Shown: one piece after another, positions 16,823 to 24,076 of the stretch | Numbering within the stretch: position 1 is the first letter of the stretch | Layout of the letters: every line of letters starts with the position of its first letter | NCBI RefSeq assembly: GCF_001557535.2 | Contig: NZ_CP014311.1 | Span: 62,001-126,000, forward strand | Source of the DNA: Burkholderia sp. PAMC 26561 | GTDB lineage: Bacteria; Pseudomonadota; Gammaproteobacteria; Burkholderiales; Burkholderiaceae | Reading direction: 5' to 3' | DNA length: 64,000 nucleotides | Program-made: the position numbers and the translations under genes | The notes under the pieces: generated by a model | Databases searched by the model: none | The model's input: the letters and a program-made list of their open reading frames with translations, nothing else | What the model was told of the DNA's origin: nothing

Positions 16823-19131
16823 AACTCACGCTGGAAGGGTTTTACGGGGTGCGAGATGGTATGCACCGCGACAGTCTCACGCTTGATCTGGAAAGGTTGC
16901 CGGAAGGCCTGATTGCGTTGACCGGACCCAACGGGGCCGGGAAAACGACGATCATGGACAACCTGCATCCGTATCCGATCATGCCGTCGCATGCGTCGAA
17001 GATGTCGGTCGATGCATTCTCGTATTGGGACCATATCTGTGCACCCACCGCGCTCAAGGAACTCGAATGGGAACACGATGGCATCCGCTATCGGTCCTCC
17101 TTTTCGTTTCGAAAGCCCGGAAAGACTGGCAAGGCCGAGTACTACCTGGCGTATCGGTCGACGGACGGCACGTGGCACCCGGTGTCCCTACCGGATGGCA
17201 CCGTCTCAGACGGCAAGGCGGATACCTATAACCGCTGCGTCGAAGCAATCAATGGCTCACTCGAAACGTTCTTCACAAGTGTGTTTTCGGCTCAAAACCG
17301 TCGACCACTTGCGACCTACGGATCGGGGGAAATCAAGACGTTGCTGGCCGAACTGCTCGGGATCGAGAATCTGAAGGCGTTGTCAGCAAAAGCTGCCGAG
17401 GTTGCGAAGATTTTGGGCCGTGCGCTCGACGCCACCAACGCTGAGATTTCGGCTTTGGTGCTTAAACGTGAACGTGTGTCGGATGTTCAGCGTTTGGCGG
17501 ATCGCGACTTTGAAGCACTTCGAGCTACCCGCGCAGACCGTGATAAAGCGGTGGCCGTCACAACAAGCCTGACTCAGCAGCGCGCGACGCTCGCCGTCAA
17601 GCAAAGTGAGTCGGCCGCCATTGAGGCTCGGCTTCGCCAACTCGGCGTGCGACGGGACGAGTTGAACGGTGCTTTAAAAACTCTGATTGACGAGGACACT
17701 GCCGCAAAGACGCGTACGCAGCAACGCACGTCGACGCTGAACAGGTCGGTCGCAACGCATCAAGCGACGTTGACCCAACGAGAAGCAATTCTTGGAGCGG
17801 CAGCGCAGCGTGATGAGGCGCAGCTTTTGATCGGCCGGGAGGCCGCGCGAGTCGAGCCTTTGCAAATCGAGATTGCAGCGCTGCAGGCGAAGCAGGTTCA
17901 GCACGCAGAGTTGCAGGGCAAGTTGCAGGGTCTTGAGAAGGAAGGGCCGACCAAAGCGGCTCATTTTGAAAACCTCAGGCAGCAAGCTGCGGTGGTCGAC
18001 TCGGTTCCCTGTGCTGGCCACGAGATGCACACGAGATGTCCGCTGTTGTCGCAGGCACGTGAAGCGAAGGTACAGGCAGAGGTTCAGCGGATCTCGGTGG
18101 CCCAATTACGAACGACTTATTCGGAAACGAGAAAGTTGGCCGTGGAGCTGGCGCCTGCGCTCGAGCACCTTGCTGCAAAGCGTGCTGAGCTGAAAACGCT
18201 GAACGATGCGGTTAGCGTCGCACGTCAGAAGCTCGAAAGAGCGACTGAGCTTGCTGCTAAGAAACCGTTGCTGGAGGCTGCAACCAATGGCCTCGAGGCG
18301 GCGCAAACGGAACTCAAGGCTTTGGCCGTAGAGGAACGGGCACGCTTGCTTCGTGTCGAGGCTGATAAGTCTCGCTTGATCGCGCAGCTGACGGAGATTA
18401 CTGAGGAGGTTACTCGCCTTGGTGCAGTCGATGTGACTGCTGCAATCGCTGATATCGACCGTCAATTATCGGTTAATCGCGAAGGTGTTGTGGGGTTGGA
18501 AGCCCGAATCGAAGCTCTCATCCGATCGCAAACGACGTTGCAGGCTGAATGCGAAAGGCTGAAGACGGAGTTGATCCCGTTCGTCGCAACAGAAGTCCGA
18601 GCTAGTCGGCTTTCCAGTGAGATTGCACATTGGAAGCTACTGGCAAAAGGTCTTGGCAACGATGGTGTTATTGCTCTGACGATCGACGACGCAGGGCCGG
18701 CACTCACGCACACCGTCAACGAGCTCCTGCTGGCTTGTTACGGTCGCCGCTTCACGGTCGAGATTCGTACGCAACGAGCGTTGGCTAGCGGTGAAATGCG
18801 GGAGGGGTTTCAAATCCTTGTGCACGACGCCGACAACGACAGCACCAAGCTGGTCGAGGTGATGTCGGGTGGCCAGAAGGTATGGATTAACGAGTGTTTG
18901 ACGCGTGGCATTGCGTTATACCTCGCCCAAAACACCGGGCAGCCGTACCAAACTCTCTTTAGCGATGAATCGGACGGCCCGCTTGATCCACAACGAAAGC
19001 TGCAGTTCATGCGCATGAAGCGGGAAGTGTTGCAACAGGGCGGGTACCAGCGGGAGTTTTTTATCTCGCAAACACCCGATCTTGTCGCGGAGGCTGACGC
19101 GATTATCGAAGTCCAGGCGCTTGCAGCCTGA
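16810..19131 (+). CDS. SbcC/Rad50-like ATPase
   Basis: This 773-aa protein has Walker A TGPNGAGKTT near residue 37, then long coiled coils (about 185-390 and 415-590). Between them is a hook region VPCAGHEMHTRCPLL whose two cysteines (about 401 and 410) replace the classic CPxC zinc hook. The signature motif VMSGGQKVW lies near 680 and Walker B LFSDESDGPLDPQ near 717. It is shorter than E. coli SbcC (1048 aa). With the SbcD-like gene it should form an end-processing nuclease complex for the mobile element or against foreign DNA. Confidence 0.88.
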   Translation: MRPLKLTLEGFYGVRDGMHRDSLTLDLERLPEGLIALTGPNGAGKTTIMDNLHPYPIMPSHASKMSVDAFSYWDHICAPTALKELEWEHDGIRYRSSFSFRKPGKTGKAEYYLAYRSTDGTWHPVSLPDGTVSDGKADTYNRCVEAINGSLETFFTSVFSAQNRRPLATYGSGEIKTLLAELLGIENLKALSAKAAEVAKILGRALDATNAEISALVLKRERVSDVQRLADRDFEALRATRADRDKAVAVTTSLTQQRATLAVKQSESAAIEARLRQLGVRRDELNGALKTLIDEDTAAKTRTQQRTSTLNRSVATHQATLTQREAILGAAAQRDEAQLLIGREAARVEPLQIEIAALQAKQVQHAELQGKLQGLEKEGPTKAAHFENLRQQAAVVDSVPCAGHEMHTRCPLLSQAREAKVQAEVQRISVAQLRTTYSETRKLAVELAPALEHLAAKRAELKTLNDAVSVARQKLERATELAAKKPLLEAATNGLEAAQTELKALAVEERARLLRVEADKSRLIAQLTEITEEVTRLGAVDVTAAIADIDRQLSVNREGVVGLEARIEALIRSQTTLQAECERLKTELIPFVATEVRASRLSSEIAHWKLLAKGLGNDGVIALTIDDAGPALTHTVNELLLACYGRRFTVEIRTQRALASGEMREGFQILVHDADNDSTKLVEVMSGGQKVWINECLTRGIALYLAQNTGQPYQTLFSDESDGPLDPQRKLQFMRMKREVLQQGGYQREFFISQTPDLVAEADAIIEVQALAA

Positions 19132-19133
19132 TC

Positions 19134-19202
19134 TATTTTCTTAACCCTCGTGGGGAGCTTCCCCGCATGGGGTGCTCCTCGTTTTCCTTTAGGAGCACCC
19201 GC
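19134..19202 (+). promoter_or_regulatory. Structured leader with RBS-sequestering hairpin (copy 2)
   Basis: A small GGGGA/TCCCC hairpin (19152-19164) is followed by a perfect 10-bp stem GGGTGCTCCT/AGGAGCACCC (19170-19179 and 19191-19200). The stem contains the AGGAG ribosome site at 19191-19195, 7 nt before ATG 19203. It can be aligned with copy 1 (16202-16273) and partly with 20262-20318. Confidence 0.7.
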
Positions 19203-19373
19203 ATGCAATCCCTCGAAGGCGGCCGCAAGCCGGAGCCGTCACTTTCAACTGAAAAGGCTCCTGCCACCGAAACACCTTGCGTACGTGAGTACCGTTTGAA
19301 CGGTTCTCTCCTGCGAGACGTGATGGTGCAAGGCCAATGGCTCACGGTCCGCGTGTCGCCGTTGCATAACTAA
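19203..19373 (+). CDS. Small hypothetical protein under leader hairpin control
   Basis: This 56-aa ORF has a disordered N-terminal half (Pro/Glu/Thr rich) and a short beta-like end (REYRLNGSLLRDVMVQGQWL). Only the ribosome site inside the leader stem supports its start. The end resembles a small DNA- or protein-binding strand pair. Function unknown. Confidence 0.5.
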   Translation: MQSLEGGRKPEPSLSTEKAPATETPCVREYRLNGSLLRDVMVQGQWLTVRVSPLHN

Positions 19374-19403
19374 CCGTCGACTCATCGGCGGCATAACCCC
19401 GTC

Positions 19404-19428
19404 TGGCGCCCATTGCGGCGCCATTTTT
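19404..19428 (+). terminator. Terminator before 19441
   Basis: The 7-bp stem TGGCGCC/GGCGCCA (19404-19410 and 19417-19423), loop CATTGC, is followed by T5, 12 bp before the next ATG. Confidence 0.7.
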
Positions 19429-19440
19429 ATTGGTGAAATC

Positions 19441-19620
19441 ATGGCAAATCTTTTGATGCTGCTCTTGGCTGTGTCCAGTGGACCCTCGCATTCGCGTCCG
19501 CCGAAAGCGCCGCATCCCCCTGTTGTTTCGCCGCACTCGGACGAACGAGCGGCAGTACCGCTTCGACGCACGCTTGAGCGTGCTTCCTCAATGAACGTGC
19601 CGCGACATCGTCGCTGCTGA
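19441..19620 (+). CDS. Short ORF with signal-like N-terminus
   Basis: This 59-aa ORF has a hydrophobic start (MANLLMLLLAVSSG), a proline/histidine-rich middle and a basic end (HRRC). The ribosome site is weak (TGGTGA). It fits the pattern of one short gene after each hairpin leader. It could be a small secreted or membrane peptide, or a non-coding spacer. Confidence 0.35.
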   Translation: MANLLMLLLAVSSGPSHSRPPKAPHPPVVSPHSDERAAVPLRRTLERASSMNVPRHRRC

Positions 19621-19623
19621 GAC

Positions 19624-19666
19624 CTGCCGAAGCCCCGCGATCCATTTGGACGTGGGGCTTCGGCAG
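19624..19666 (+). terminator. Long perfect hairpin without T tract
   Basis: The 13-bp perfect stem CTGCCGAAGCCCC/GGGGCTTCGGCAG (19624-19636 and 19654-19666) has a 17-nt loop. No T-run follows, so it is more likely an mRNA-stability or leader element than a terminator. It lies 26 bp before ATG 19693. Confidence 0.6.
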
Positions 19667-19692
19667 TAAACCTTCCACTTAAAGGAATCTAT

Positions 19693-20244
19693 ATGAAGAA
19701 CTTTCGTTCCTTCTGCGCTGCCATCGCACTTGCGGCCTGCGCGATCATTCCGGCGTCTGCATTTGCGGGCGATGCGGATGTGCAGGTCGCGTTTTCGCCC
19801 GATGGCGGTGGCGAGGCGCTTGTCCTTTCAACGATTCAAAGTGCGCGGCAATCAATCCGGTTACTTGCCTATTCGTTCACAGCTGCGCCAGTGGTTCGGG
19901 CGCTTATCGCGGCTAAACGGCGTGGGGTCGATGTGGCCGTCACGGTCGATTATCGAAACAACATTCAGGAGGATCGCAGTGGCAAGGCGCGTGCTGCGCT
20001 CGGTGCGCTGGTCAATGCCAACATTCCAGTGACGGTAGTGGGCGCATACCCCTCGCAACACAGCAAGTTTCTGGCAGTAGACAGCGATGTGATTCAGACA
20101 GGGTCGTACAACTACAGTCAGCAGGCAGCTTTGTACAACTCGGAAAACGTGATTGTGCTTCGAGGTCGGCCAGACATTGTGCGTGCGTATCTCTCGAACT
20201 GGAACGACGTAACAGCAAGAGGACAGCGGTATAGCGTTCAATAA
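19693..20244 (+). CDS. Secreted phospholipase-D-family nuclease (Nuc-like)
   Basis: This 183-aa protein has a signal peptide (about 1-25, ending SAFAG). It then has a single HKD half-site HSKFLAVDSDVIQTGSYNYS and downstream NSENVIVLRG. This is the Nuc family of plasmid pKM101/IncN, small dimeric periplasmic endonucleases found with conjugation genes. RBS AAAGGA precedes the ATG. It may degrade entering or extracellular DNA. Confidence 0.9.
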   Translation: MKNFRSFCAAIALAACAIIPASAFAGDADVQVAFSPDGGGEALVLSTIQSARQSIRLLAYSFTAAPVVRALIAAKRRGVDVAVTVDYRNNIQEDRSGKARAALGALVNANIPVTVVGAYPSQHSKFLAVDSDVIQTGSYNYSQQAALYNSENVIVLRGRPDIVRAYLSNWNDVTARGQRYSVQ

Positions 20245-20261
20245 ATCAGCCGTACACCTAT

Positions 20262-20318
20262 TTTACCCAGCGGGTTCGCAGCCCGCTCGGGCTGCTCCGC
20301 ATCATTTTTGGAGCAACA
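20262..20318 (+). promoter_or_regulatory. Structured leader with RBS-sequestering hairpin (copy 3)
   Basis: The hairpin AGCGGG/CCCGCT (20269-20274 and 20282-20287) is followed by TGCTCC/GGAGCA (20293-20298 and 20310-20315). The second stem includes the GGAG ribosome site, 3-5 nt before ATG 20319. It has the same order of elements as copies 1 and 2 (ACCC, small G/C hairpin, GGG, TGCTCC stem). Confidence 0.6.
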
Positions 20319-20543
20319 ATGGCTTACTCGTGCAGTGATTTCACCGATGACGTGCTCAACACGCTGATCAGCTTAGGTCTTGTGGACCGAGATGCAATCG
20401 CAGACAACGACCCTCAGGCGCAGGCGGAAGTCGCGCTAAGTGCGATTGTCGATCTGGCTCGTAGGTCTGCAGACGCATCTTTAATTCTTGCCACAGCAGG
20501 CAAGGATGTTCTGCGGGGGTGCCACATCCATGATGATCGATGA
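20319..20543 (+). CDS. Small hypothetical protein
   Basis: This 74-aa acidic, helical protein (FTDDVLNTLISLGLVDRDAI) has no recognised family. It overlaps the following gene by 14 nt, suggesting coupled expression. Confidence 0.55.
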   Translation: MAYSCSDFTDDVLNTLISLGLVDRDAIADNDPQAQAEVALSAIVDLARRSADASLILATAGKDVLRGCHIHDDR

Positions 20544-21354
20544 CTCGATTCCGCAATGGCTTGCGCCCTACGCACATGGTGAAAAGGCGGGTTGGTCGCA
20601 AAATCACATGGCGTACGCTGAGTACTATGGAGTTGATGGCTCGGCCGACGATGGCGAGTGTGAAGAACGCATCGCGATGCATCGGCCGCCTATGGTGGGC
20701 TATGCGAGCCGTACGGGGACCAGACGGAACCTGGCTGCTTTGCGCGATGCCGGGTGGCGCCTTCTCGTTTCCGCCAAAGGCGAGCTTCGCACCGAGGGCA
20801 TGCGTTACGCATTGGACAATGGCGCTTGGTCGGCGTTCGTTCAGCAGCAACCATTTGATGAGGACGCGTTTCTCCTTGCCGTAGATCGGCTTGGAGAGGG
20901 TGCAGATTGGATCGTGCTGCCCGACATCGTAGCGGGTGGTCTCGCATCGTTGGAGTGTTCGTTGCGGTGGAAGGAACGACTGCGCGGCATGCCAACAAGG
21001 ATGCTGCTCGCCGTGCAGAACGGGATGCAAATCAACGATGTTGCAAGCTTGCTGTCACCGGCTATAGGCATCTTTATTGGTGGCACGACCGAGTGGAAGG
21101 AAGCCACGGCGCAAGCCTGGGGTTCTGTTGCGCGACGGCGGCACTGTCACCTGCACGTCGGGCGGGTGAACTCAGCTCGTCGGATTCGCATTTGCGCGGC
21201 CGCCGGCGCTGATAGCTTTGACGGTTCTGGCGTTAGCAGATACGCAAAGGCGTTGCCGCGACTCGACCGTGCAACACGGCAATGCGATATGTTCGCCGCC
21301 GCGGACGATTCGCTTGAGGTAGCACGGCGAGCAACTGCTCATCTGTTCTTGTAG
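20530..21354 (+). CDS. Phage/plasmid TIM-barrel-like protein (possible TGT/DpdA-like)
   Basis: This 274-aa protein starts at ATG 20530 (MMIDDSIPQW). Visible conserved-looking blocks are RYALDNGAWSAF, WIVLPDIVAGGLASLE, MLLAVQNGM, IFIGGTTEWKEATAQAWG, LHVGRVNSARRIRICAAAGA and DSFDGSGVSRYAK. The strand-helix alternation and late G-x-DGSG block suggest a TIM barrel. The pattern recalls phage proteins related to tRNA-guanine transglycosylase/DpdA, but I cannot confirm this. A 7-deazaguanine DNA modification role is only a hypothesis, since no other dpd genes are visible. Confidence 0.55.
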   Translation: MMIDDSIPQWLAPYAHGEKAGWSQNHMAYAEYYGVDGSADDGECEERIAMHRPPMVGYASRTGTRRNLAALRDAGWRLLVSAKGELRTEGMRYALDNGAWSAFVQQQPFDEDAFLLAVDRLGEGADWIVLPDIVAGGLASLECSLRWKERLRGMPTRMLLAVQNGMQINDVASLLSPAIGIFIGGTTEWKEATAQAWGSVARRRHCHLHVGRVNSARRIRICAAAGADSFDGSGVSRYAKALPRLDRATRQCDMFAAADDSLEVARRATAHLFL

Positions 21355-21368
21355 CAACTTTCGACAAT

Positions 21369-21399
21369 CCCCAAGGCGCTTGCCTTGGGGATTTTTTTT
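21369..21399 (+). terminator. Strong terminator closing the 12-21 kb cluster
   Basis: A perfect 9-bp stem CCCCAAGGC/GCCTTGGGG (21369-21377 and 21382-21390) with GCTT loop and T8 (21392-21399), 15 bp after the stop of the TIM-barrel-like gene. Confidence 0.93.
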
Positions 21400-21496
21400 G
21401 GCAGCCGTAGGTGCGCTGCATGTGCCTCCAGGTACTTTCCGAGGTTGGTAGGTTGGGCGCGGTGCTATCCTCGAAAAAGACCCTCACGGTTTTTCT

Positions 21497-21530
21497 CTCT
21501 GAACGAAGTGCAAACACATTCTGTTCAGAG
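21497..21530 (+). promoter_or_regulatory. Inverted repeat covering the integrase RBS
   Basis: CTCTGAAC/GTTCAGAG (21497-21504 and 21523-21530). The right arm contains AGAG of the AGAGG ribosome site (21527-21531), 6 nt before ATG 21538. It could be an RNA hairpin limiting recombinase translation or a protein operator. Confidence 0.5.
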
Positions 21531-21537
21531 GTCAGCT

Positions 21538-22221
21538 ATGCCAAAAAAGCTGCAAAAACGGGCCGCAGTGCTCAAACCGAGTCAGCTTCGCCATCTTTTA
21601 CGCGTGACCGAAACAACTAGCCGACACCCGGAGCGTGACGCGGTAATTTTGCTTCTTGGGATTACGTGCGGGATGCGGATCACCGAAATAGCTCAAATCA
21701 CCGTTGCCGACGTTCTATTCGCGAACGGCAAGCTTCGCCACGAAGTTTCGTTACGTGCGGCAATTACCAAAGGCTGTCGCCAGCGGTGTATCTATCTCTC
21801 ATCCGCGAAGCTCATCGAGGCGTTACAGCGGTATCTCGACTATCGCGTAAAGCGTGAGTTCGGCACGACGCTTGATTCGTCCGCGTACCTGGGGTTGAAT
21901 CCAGGCCTCGCATTGATTCTTAGCAGGACGGGTTACCCCTTTTCCCTCAGTCGGAAGCGCAGGACAAGCGAGGGCGGTATTGAAGCTGATTACTGGGCGG
22001 CGGACGCACTGCAAGCGTATGTGTCGAAGCTATACCAGTTGGCGGGAACGAAAGGGACCAGTCATAGTGGGCGTCGAACGTTCGCCACCCAACTCCTTCT
22101 GAATGGTGCGTCGATCGACGATGTTTGTCTGCTATTGGGCCACGCCGATATCGATCAGACCAGCCGGTATATCGATGTTTCCCATGCCGAATTACGCCGC
22201 GCTATCAAGGAGGTCATCTGA
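21538..22221 (+). CDS. Short tyrosine recombinase/integrase
   Basis: This 227-aa protein starts at ATG 21538 (MPKKLQKRAAVLKPSQ) behind AGAGG. It lacks an N-terminal arm-binding domain and is mostly catalytic domain. Catalytic residues are visible: Arg in GMRITEIAQ (about 42), SHSGRRTFATQLL (His-x-x-Arg), LLGHADIDQTSRYIDV (His and nucleophile Tyr). It is the only site-specific recombinase in the window and lies at the border between the DNA-metabolism genes and the small-gene array. It could resolve the replicon or move cassettes (inference). Confidence 0.88.
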   Translation: MPKKLQKRAAVLKPSQLRHLLRVTETTSRHPERDAVILLLGITCGMRITEIAQITVADVLFANGKLRHEVSLRAAITKGCRQRCIYLSSAKLIEALQRYLDYRVKREFGTTLDSSAYLGLNPGLALILSRTGYPFSLSRKRRTSEGGIEADYWAADALQAYVSKLYQLAGTKGTSHSGRRTFATQLLLNGASIDDVCLLLGHADIDQTSRYIDVSHAELRRAIKEVI

Positions 22222-22312
22222 ATAAATCAAGTTTTGCCGACTTGTTGCCGTTAAACCAATCGGGCTTTGCAACCGTAACGGCAGTTTTTGCGCCTCTTTC
22301 CCATGATATTCT

Positions 22313-22328
22313 GGTGCACTTGTACACC
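22313..22328. promoter_or_regulatory. Palindromic operator candidate, upstream copy
   Basis: A 16-bp near-palindrome GGTGCACTTGTACACC, 13 bp before ATG 22342. It differs from the copy at 22575 at two positions. Confidence 0.6.
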
Positions 22329-22341
22329 ATCTGTAAAGGCC

Positions 22342-22548
22342 ATGAACGAGGTTTCGGATAACGGCATCGCGCTGCGGGCGCTTATTGAGCAGGCCGAGAT
22401 GACGCAGGCTGATGCACTTGCGGCTCTCAACAAGGGGCAAGCGTTCCCCGTAGCATTGTCGACGTGGAAGGCGTACCTCGCGGCACCTGACAGCACACGG
22501 CGTCGAGCATGCCCGACAACGTTCTTGAGCACGCCAGAAAAACGATAG
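22342..22548 (+). CDS. Small HTH-type protein (putative repressor)
   Basis: This 68-aa ORF starts at ATG 22342. The segment ALRALIEQAEMTQADALAAL, followed by STWKAYLA, fits a helix-turn-helix of Cro/XRE style. It is bracketed by two near-identical 16-bp palindromes (22313 and 22575), as expected of an autoregulator that also controls the downstream DUF29 gene. No ribosome site is obvious, so the start is tentative. Confidence 0.55.
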   Translation: MNEVSDNGIALRALIEQAEMTQADALAALNKGQAFPVALSTWKAYLAAPDSTRRRACPTTFLSTPEKR

Positions 22549-22574
22549 CGAGAGTATCGAAATCGCGTTGAAAT

Positions 22575-22590
22575 GGTGCACATGTGCACC
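22575..22590. promoter_or_regulatory. Palindromic operator candidate, downstream copy
   Basis: A perfect 16-bp palindrome GGTGCACATGTGCACC in the short gap before the DUF29 gene. Confidence 0.65.
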
Positions 22591-22624
22591 TAAAATCTAA
22601 CCATTGTCTCGATATGGAACGATC

Positions 22625-23062
22625 ATGGGAACGAGATACGAACAGGACGTCGTTGCATGGGCCAACGAGCAGGCAGAACTTCTGCGTTCGGGCAGGCTGA
22701 CCGCCATCGACGTTGAGCACATCGCAGAGGAGATTGAGGACGTGGGCAAGAGCGAACAGCGCGAATTGGCAAGCCGTATGTCGGTCCTCTTGGCTCATCT
22801 TTTGAAGTGGCAATTTCAGCCCTCACGTCGCAGCAAAAGTTGGCAATTCACCATCCGCACGCAGCGCAAGGAAGTAGCCTACGTTTTAGACGAAGCTCCG
22901 AGCCTTCGTGGAAAATTCAGCGATGCCGCGTGGCTCGATATCGTGTGGTCGAAGGCACGCAGCATTGCGAGCAACGAAACGGGCCTCGACCTTGATGTGT
23001 TCCCCGAAGCATTGCCATGGGCCGTCGATGACGTGCTCTCGCAAGAATTTCATCCGGAATAG
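22625..23062 (+). CDS. DUF29 family protein
   Basis: This 145-aa protein starts at ATG 22625 (MGTRYEQDVVAWANEQAELL), as in the family. It carries DVEHIAEEIEDVGKSEQREL and HLLKWQFQP, the DUF29 signature. DUF29 proteins are small helical proteins of unknown role, often found in mobile or toxin-antitoxin-rich regions. The stop codon is immediately followed by the first copy of the array motif (CGGAAAAG at 23063), so this gene can be counted as the first array member. Confidence 0.88.
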   Translation: MGTRYEQDVVAWANEQAELLRSGRLTAIDVEHIAEEIEDVGKSEQRELASRMSVLLAHLLKWQFQPSRRSKSWQFTIRTQRKEVAYVLDEAPSLRGKFSDAAWLDIVWSKARSIASNETGLDLDVFPEALPWAVDDVLSQEFHPE

Positions 23063-23134
23063 CGGAAAAGCACCCGGCGCAATGCGCCCCGCTCGCCGGC
23101 CGGCCGCCGTCGATTTGCAGTGTGGAGGTTTGAG

Positions 23135-23518
23135 ATGCCGCATCTGGAACAGTCACTGAAATATGCAAAAGCAGGCACAGGTCCGTCCATCGACTTTTCG
23201 GGATCGTGGAAAAACGACCTGGGTTCGACAATGCAACTCACGCAGCAGGGCGACGAGTTGACCGGCACCTACGACAGCAATGTCAGTTCCGGTGGCGTTA
23301 CCACTAAAGGCGACCTGCGCGGTTATGTGGATGGCGATTTGATCTCCTTTGTCGTTCACTGGCGCGACTTTCAGGCTATTACGTCGTGGGTCGGGCAATG
23401 CGAGCCGAACACGGGCAACACGAAAATAAACACGCTATGGCAGATGACGAAGCAAGTCGCAGCAGGTGACGAGTGGGCATCGATCAACGCTGGAGCCGAT
23501 GAGTTTGTGAAAATTTAG
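23135..23518 (+). CDS. Avidin/streptavidin-family protein
   Basis: This 127-aa protein starts at ATG 23135 with GGAGG 6 nt upstream. The avidin signature is clear: DFSGSWKNDLGSTMQLTQQG, LTGTYDS, GDLISFVVHW, ITSWVGQ, NTLWQMTK and a late DEWASINAGADEF. The tryptophans and the N/S/Y residues that line the biotin pocket in streptavidin have counterparts. Unlike streptavidin or burkavidin it has no signal peptide, so it would bind biotin or another ligand in the cytoplasm unless exported otherwise. It lies inside the small-gene array. Confidence 0.9.
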   Translation: MPHLEQSLKYAKAGTGPSIDFSGSWKNDLGSTMQLTQQGDELTGTYDSNVSSGGVTTKGDLRGYVDGDLISFVVHWRDFQAITSWVGQCEPNTGNTKINTLWQMTKQVAAGDEWASINAGADEFVKI

Positions 23519-23583
23519 CGGCATAAGGCGCCGCGTGCCCGCGCGTGGCGCCATACAAAAGGATCGGAAAAGAGGGGAAACGA

Positions 23584-24060
23584 ATGACGCGATATACCGA
23601 ATGGTTTTCTATGACCGCGTTACCGGACTATGACGGTCACTACGACGTCGAAATTGATGGCGAAGTCGTGGATGCTGAGTACACCAACGGCAAGTGGAGC
23701 AGGAACAATGCTATCCGATGGCGAGGCCGTCAGACAAAGCTGCTGAAGTCAGATGCCAAAGGGTTAAAAGAGGCGCTGGGCAAGCATCGCGATAGTCCGG
23801 CATATCGCGGGGAAGCGGCGTGCGCCGCTTTGCAGCTAGCGCGAGCAGCGCAAGAACGTGCCGCGCGCACCGAGAAGCGGGCGGCGTTGAAAACTGCATG
23901 TCGATTTTTCCATATCGCGGTGGGTCTCGATGCATCAATGGAATCGCGGGATGTGCAGTTCATGTCGTATTGGTGGACGCGGTTTAAGCCGGGGCCAAAG
24001 AGGAAAGTGGAAGCTGAAGTAGAGGCCTTTCTCAACGTCAAAGCGGTTCGATTCCAGTAG
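23584..24060 (+). CDS. Array gene, hypothetical protein
   Basis: This 158-aa protein starts at ATG 23584 behind GAGGGG and array motif CGGAAAAG. The N-terminal 55 residues look like a small beta domain (YDVEIDGEVVDAEYTNGKWS, then NNAIRWRGRQ), followed by basic Ala-rich helices. It shows no recognised family. The next array motif begins 2 nt after its stop. Confidence 0.6.
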   Translation: MTRYTEWFSMTALPDYDGHYDVEIDGEVVDAEYTNGKWSRNNAIRWRGRQTKLLKSDAKGLKEALGKHRDSPAYRGEAACAALQLARAAQERAARTEKRAALKTACRFFHIAVGLDASMESRDVQFMSYWWTRFKPGPKRKVEAEVEAFLNVKAVRFQ

Positions 24061-24076
24061 AACGGAAAACAGAGTC

